A stretch of DNA of 7,178 nt from positions 1 to 7,178 of the forward strand of contig JAGHCC010000254.1 in the NCBI GenBank assembly GCA_021160685.1. Direction: 5' to 3'. Shown piece after piece: positions 5,069 to 7,178 of this stretch (positions within the stretch are counted from its first letter, which is position 1; the number at the start of each line of letters is the position of its first letter). The DNA is from Desulfobulbaceae bacterium. GTDB taxonomy: Bacteria > Desulfobacterota > Desulfobulbia > Desulfobulbales > SURF-16. The notes beneath the pieces are model-generated. The model worked only from the letters and a program-made list of their open reading frames with translations. It did no database searches and was not told the DNA's origin. The position numbers and the translations under genes were made by a program.

Positions 5069-5944
5069 TGTCAGAAGATCGTCGATTATGGCGAAGCTCC
5101 AGACCGCAAAATTTTCCTGCCCATTTATTTCCCGTGTCGCTCGATAACGGAGTTGACACACTTGATCAGCCAGTTGCTGTAACTCCGGTCTCGCAGGTTC
5201 GGGCATTGAACCCACCTGAACGCCCCACGATGTGATGTACGCAACCAAATCGGCAATCTGAATAGCGGTGGTCAAATCGCTGTGCACAAAAAAAGGTTCC
5301 GGGATAATGTTGGAAGAGCGCATTCGGCCCTTGGCTGTTTTCAAAAAATAGGCCTCCATCTGATTGACCAAGAGATGGCAGCGGGATTTTTCCAACTCGT
5401 CAAAAACAACCACCCCCATAGGTCCTGACGGCCTGTCCTCCAAGTAGTAAAAAAAACGTTCAAACAAAAAGGCATAGTCTTTGCGCAAAAAATCACCCCC
5501 ATGGGGCCGCTCTGAGGCATTGTTGATAATGCTTGCAAAGGCACGAACCCGGTGTTGAGAACAAAGTTCAAGCAGACCCGAAACAAACGCTATTTTGGCC
5601 TGGCCAAGAGCACTCAATTCCAATCTACTCACACTTTTTCTCACAGCAGGATCCTCTGATTGCCCTTTTTTCAGACAAGAACATACGAGTTCCCGGCGCT
5701 CGGGGGCAGCAATAGACTCAACCTGTCCGGCCAGACGGAATGTTTTGCGCTTTAGGAGCTTTTTGCCCTTGAGCTCCAGCTTACCTTCAGAAATCCGCAT
5801 TCCGAAAACATCCTGCTCAAGTGTATGGGTCCGCTGAACGAGATTCCATAGTTCACTATCCTGAACAGCAATACCTGCCAAAACCTCATGCGGGGACGCC
5901 TGCCGATCTTGCCCGCTTTCGTCTATGAACAAGAAATAGCCCAA
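5051..5944 (-). CDS. DUF3800 domain protein
   Basis: A protein of 297 residues with the DUF3800 signature. FIDESG at 6-11 gives the D8-E9 pair, VVVFDELEKSR at 178-188 gives the central acidic pair D182-E183, and TTAIQIADLVAYI at 225-237 gives D232. These acidic positions are conserved in the family, which is predicted to have an RNase H-like fold and probably to be a metal-dependent nuclease. It is often found near mobile elements and defence genes, but the substrate is unknown. The start is TTG 5944: an in-frame TAA lies eight codons upstream, no ATG or GTG is available before FIDESG, and GGAGG sits four bases before the TTG, slightly closer than usual. Neighbours on both sides are repeat spacers, so it looks like an isolated accessory gene rather than part of the polysaccharide operon. 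Confidence 0.88.
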   Translation of the reverse strand: MGYFLFIDESGQDRQASPHEVLAGIAVQDSELWNLVQRTHTLEQDVFGMRISEGKLELKGKKLLKRKTFRLAGQVESIAAPERRELVCSCLKKGQSEDPAVRKSVSRLELSALGQAKIAFVSGLLELCSQHRVRAFASIINNASERPHGGDFLRKDYAFLFERFFYYLEDRPSGPMGVVVFDELEKSRCHLLVNQMEAYFLKTAKGRMRSSNIIPEPFFVHSDLTTAIQIADLVAYITSWGVQVGSMPEPARPELQQLADQVCQLRYRATREINGQENFAVWSFAIIDDLLTSRYEE

Positions 5945-6059
5945 TTTGCCTCCGTGCTTTGCTGCTTACTTAATCAAAATCACGTTCCCAGTCCTAAGAC
6001 TCTCCCGAGCCGCGAACGTCACCCTCGTGGTTATCACCAAACTTTCAAAAACAGTTGCC

Positions 6060-6106
6060 GCAGATAAACGCAGATACAAAAAAGAAAACCATCTGCGTCC
6101 ATCTGC
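6060..6106. repeat. Inverted repeat of ATCTGCGTT-type units
   Basis: GCAGATAAACGCAGAT (6060-6075) pairs with ATCTGCGTCCATCTGC (6091-6106) at 14 of 16 positions around a 15-base A-rich loop. A further ATCTGC unit follows at 6111-6116. The units are the same as the decamers at 1051-1080. Confidence 0.65.
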
Positions 6107-6116
6107 ATTCATCTGC

Positions 6117-6148
6117 CTGCCCCGTAGCTTCGGAAAATGGTACTGGGG
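6117..6148. repeat. CCCCGTA hairpin module, free copy
   Basis: CTGCCCCGTAGCTTCGG followed by AAAATGG and TACTGGGG. It is 29 of 32 identical to 4639-4670. The outer stem CCCCGTA/TAC-T-GGGG is kept while the inner part differs, here reading CTTCGG, the sequence of a stable tetraloop. Confidence 0.65.
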
Positions 6149-6161
6149 CGGATAGAATAGC

Positions 6162-6260
6162 TCATGAAACCTTGTAATCAGAATTCCAGCCTTGCTCGCT
6201 TTTCATCTTCCTCGCTAATGACTTCGCCAGATTTATCAGCTTACTCTCAACCCCATAATG
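6162..6260 (-). pseudogene. Possible coding remnant, not recognised
   Basis: A minus-strand frame of 32 codons ending at TGA 6164-6162. It reads HYGVESKLINLAKSLARK then MKSEQGWNSDYKVS. It is rich in Lys with an amphipathic-helix pattern and has no start codon of its own. Upstream it merges into the 27-base inverted repeat. It may be the tail of a gene removed by rearrangement. I cannot name the family. Confidence 0.3.
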
Positions 6261-6261
6261 C

Positions 6262-6353
6262 CTCGCGCCAAGACGCAAAGACGCCAAGATTTTAAAGATT
6301 TTAAACAGAACCATTATATCGCTTTTCTTTGCGTCTCTGCGTCTCTGCGCGAG
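6262..6353. repeat. Large inverted repeat, 27-base arms
   Basis: Arms 6262-6288 (starts CTCGCGCCAAGACGC) and 6327-6353 (ends CTCTGCGCGAG) pair at 23 of 27 positions around a 38-base A/T-rich loop. The right arm follows the stop codon of the deleted GxxExxY gene by nine bases on the minus strand. Both arms are units of the GCGTCTTTGCGTGAG repeat family, one of them in reverse orientation. Confidence 0.75.
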
Positions 6354-6362
6354 TCTATTCTT

Positions 6363-6547
6363 TTATTCTTCCAGATTGTTTACTGCCCTGGTGATGCCAT
6401 GTTTCATTAGTGCTTCCCCAAAATTGAGGAGATATCCTAATTTGTGGTCTGTAAGGCGAAGGTAGGTCTGAATCTGCTTTTTGTGCGCTGCAGTCACCTT
6501 TTCGACGGACTTCAATTCAAGAATTACCCTATTTCATTCTCAGTCAT
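6363..6547 (-). pseudogene. GxxExxY protein gene with internal deletion and frame shift
   Basis: ATG 6547 opens MTENEIG, a typical start of one GxxExxY subgroup, and then meets TAA. Shifting frame at the same point gives VILELKSVEKVTAAHKKQ, then IQTYLRLTDHKLGYLLNF, GEALMKHGITRAVNNLEE and a stop at 6365-6363, the full C-terminal half. About 70 residues between them are missing, including the G-x-x-E-x-x-Y motif and the first catalytic Asp. The E-x-K pair (ELK) survives. A GAAGGG lies ten bases before the ATG. The family has a PD-(D/E)xK-like nuclease fold and no settled function. It differs in sequence from the intact neighbour at 6783-7151, so it is not a recent duplicate. Confidence 0.8.
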
Positions 6548-6566
6548 AATTTAATTACCCTTCTCT

Positions 6567-6594
6567 CTTTGCGTCTTGGCGGCTTTGCGCGAGG
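6567..6594 (+). repeat. CTTTGCGTCTTGGCGGCTTTGCGCGAG-type repeat
   Basis: Another copy of the spacer unit seen at 1022-1046, 4329-4353, 6262-6288 (inverted) and 6327-6353. It lies immediately upstream of the deleted GxxExxY gene on the minus strand. Confidence 0.65.
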
Positions 6595-6629
6595 ATTTAT
6601 TTGATCCTTTATCTTGAAGGAGATCCCCT

Positions 6630-6653
6630 CTGACATCTGACATCTGACATCTG
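6630..6653. repeat. Period-7 tandem repeat CTGACAT
   Basis: Three exact copies of CTGACAT followed by CTG. On the minus strand this is an ATGTCAG series about 85 bases upstream of the deleted GxxExxY gene. Confidence 0.8.
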
Positions 6654-6671
6654 TCCCTTCACCGATCTCTG

Positions 6672-6691
6672 TTTTTTCGCGAAGCGATGAC
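6672..6691 (+). repeat. T6-CGCGAAGCGATGAC repeat, copy 2
   Basis: Same unit as 4528-4549 and 7157-7178. It lies between two period-7 arrays. Confidence 0.75.
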
Positions 6692-6700
6692 TATTTTTAT

Positions 6701-6738
6701 CCTCCGACCTCTGATCTCCGTCCTCTGACCTCTGTCTC
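6701..6738. repeat. Period-7 array of CTCTGAC-type units
   Basis: Consecutive heptads CCTCCGA, CCTCTGA, TCTCCGT, CCTCTGA, CCTCTGT. On the minus strand they read as GGAGATC / AGAGGTC units. This is the same period and composition as the arrays at 564-598 and 979-1015. Confidence 0.75.
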
Positions 6739-6743
6739 TTTCC

Positions 6744-6766
6744 GTCTGTGTGGGTCTGTGGCTAAT
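6744..6766 (+). repeat. GTGTGGGTCTGTGGCTAAT repeat, copy 2
   Basis: Matches 4592-4614 with one mismatch in 23 bases. It lies just past the stop codon of the GxxExxY gene on the minus strand; the truncated unit CCGTGGCTAAAC at 6777-6788 contains that stop codon. Confidence 0.7.
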
Positions 6767-6782
6767 CCCAAACAGTCCGTGG

Positions 6783-7151
6783 CTAAACAATAAATCTTTT
6801 AATCTCAGCCTTTGGATGAGTGAAATTAATCAGCAAGCCGATCTTATATTCCGTAGCTTTAAGATAATTGAGAAGTTGAGCTTCGTGGATCTTCTGAAGT
6901 TGATCAACAGCCTTGAGCTCAATAATGATCTTGTCCTCAACCACAATATCAGCAAAATACTCCCCAACAACTTCATCCTTGTATTTAACAGTAATAGGTA
7001 CCTGGCCTTCCGCCTTTAAACCGCGCTTATGGAATTCCACGAGCAGTGCTTTTTCATACACCTTCTCAAGAAATCCAGCGCCAAGAACCTTATTCACCTC
7101 AAAGACAGCGCCATTTATCGTATAAGTTATATCGTTGATTTTCTTAGGCAT
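6783..7151 (-). CDS. GxxExxY protein, PD-(D/E)xK-like
   Basis: A complete 122-residue member of the GxxExxY family. The naming motif is G26-F-L-E29-K-V-Y32 after a helix that starts MPKKINDITYTINGAVFEVN. A PD-(D/E)xK-like core is visible: D68 in YFADIVVEDK, the pair E78-L-K80 in IIIELKAVDQ, and a following helix with Q92 and Y96 (EAQLLNYLKA). These residues suggest a nuclease fold, but no activity is established for the family as far as I know. The length is typical. ATG 7151 is preceded by AAAGAG, a weak and close ribosome site, and then by the CGCGAAGCGATGACA repeat. The stop codon lies inside a TGTGGCTAA-type repeat, so both gene edges coincide with spacer repeats. Confidence 0.9.
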   Translation of the reverse strand: MPKKINDITYTINGAVFEVNKVLGAGFLEKVYEKALLVEFHKRGLKAEGQVPITVKYKDEVVGEYFADIVVEDKIIIELKAVDQLQKIHEAQLLNYLKATEYKIGLLINFTHPKAEIKRFIV

Positions 7152-7156
7152 TACTC

Positions 7157-7178
7157 TTTTTTTCGCGAAGCGATGACA
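7157..7178 (+). repeat. T7-CGCGAAGCGATGACA repeat, copy 3
   Basis: Identical over 22 bases to 4528-4549. It sits five bases upstream of the GxxExxY start on the minus strand and reaches the window edge, so its full extent is unknown. Confidence 0.8.

Larger units (their letters stand above)
5945..6161. other. Spacer upstream of DUF3800
   Basis: Bases 5945-6059 hold an open minus-strand frame ending ARESLRTGNVILIK then TAA just before the DUF3800 ribosome site. I cannot assign it to a family. 6060-6106 is an inverted repeat and 6117-6148 a copy of the CCCCGTA hairpin; both are listed separately. I find no clear promoter for DUF3800. Confidence 0.4.

Noticed and set aside
6630..6738. CRISPR array
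   Set aside because: The repeat period is seven bases with no unique spacers and no cas genes.

Overview
The window looks like a chromosomal segment from an environmental Gram-negative bacterium. It carries the middle of an exopolysaccharide or O-antigen operon followed by a repeat-rich accessory stretch. All recognisable genes lie on the minus strand, so transcription runs from high to low coordinates. Desulfobacterota or a similar sediment or groundwater lineage is my best guess. It rests on the mix of WbuB-type glycosyltransferase, heparinase-like protein, 23S-IVP four-helix-bundle and GxxExxY genes, and on the distinctive low-complexity spacers. This taxonomic call is inference only.

Layout in transcription order: an intact GxxExxY gene (7151-6783); repeat-filled spacer; a second, internally deleted GxxExxY gene (6547-6363); more spacer with large inverted repeats; a DUF3800 gene with a TTG start (5944-5051); about 820 bases of spacer built from short interspersed repeats and hairpins; a heparinase II/III-like gene (4227-2407); a family 4 glycosyltransferase of the WbuB type (2379-1141); a repeat block (1140-1016); a four-helix-bundle 23S-IVP-like gene broken by one in-frame TAA (978-616); and a PglC/WcaJ-type sugar phosphotransferase (614 onward), cut by an in-frame TGA at 68-66 while its conserved C-terminus continues in frame to the window edge.

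The heparinase-like protein, the glycosyltransferase and the sugar transferase form a familiar surface-polysaccharide set. The sugar transferase would load the first sugar phosphate onto the lipid carrier, the glycosyltransferase would extend it, and the heparinase-like protein would cleave or edit a uronate-type polymer. The four-helix-bundle gene does not belong to that pathway. It sits as a cassette between two of these genes, flanked by inverted period-7 repeats, and the right-hand repeat now encodes the first ~20 residues of the sugar transferase.

The most interesting pattern is a shared family of short repeats. They include GCGCCTTT/GCGTGAG octamers, ATCTGCGTT decamers, CTCCGTC/CTCTGAC heptads, TGTGGCTAAT, TTCGCGAAGCGATGACA, and a CCCCGTA...TACTGGGG hairpin. 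They fill nearly every gap and surround the four-helix-bundle and GxxExxY genes. Two nonsense mutations, one internal deletion and nested repeat insertions show that the region is decaying and rearranging.
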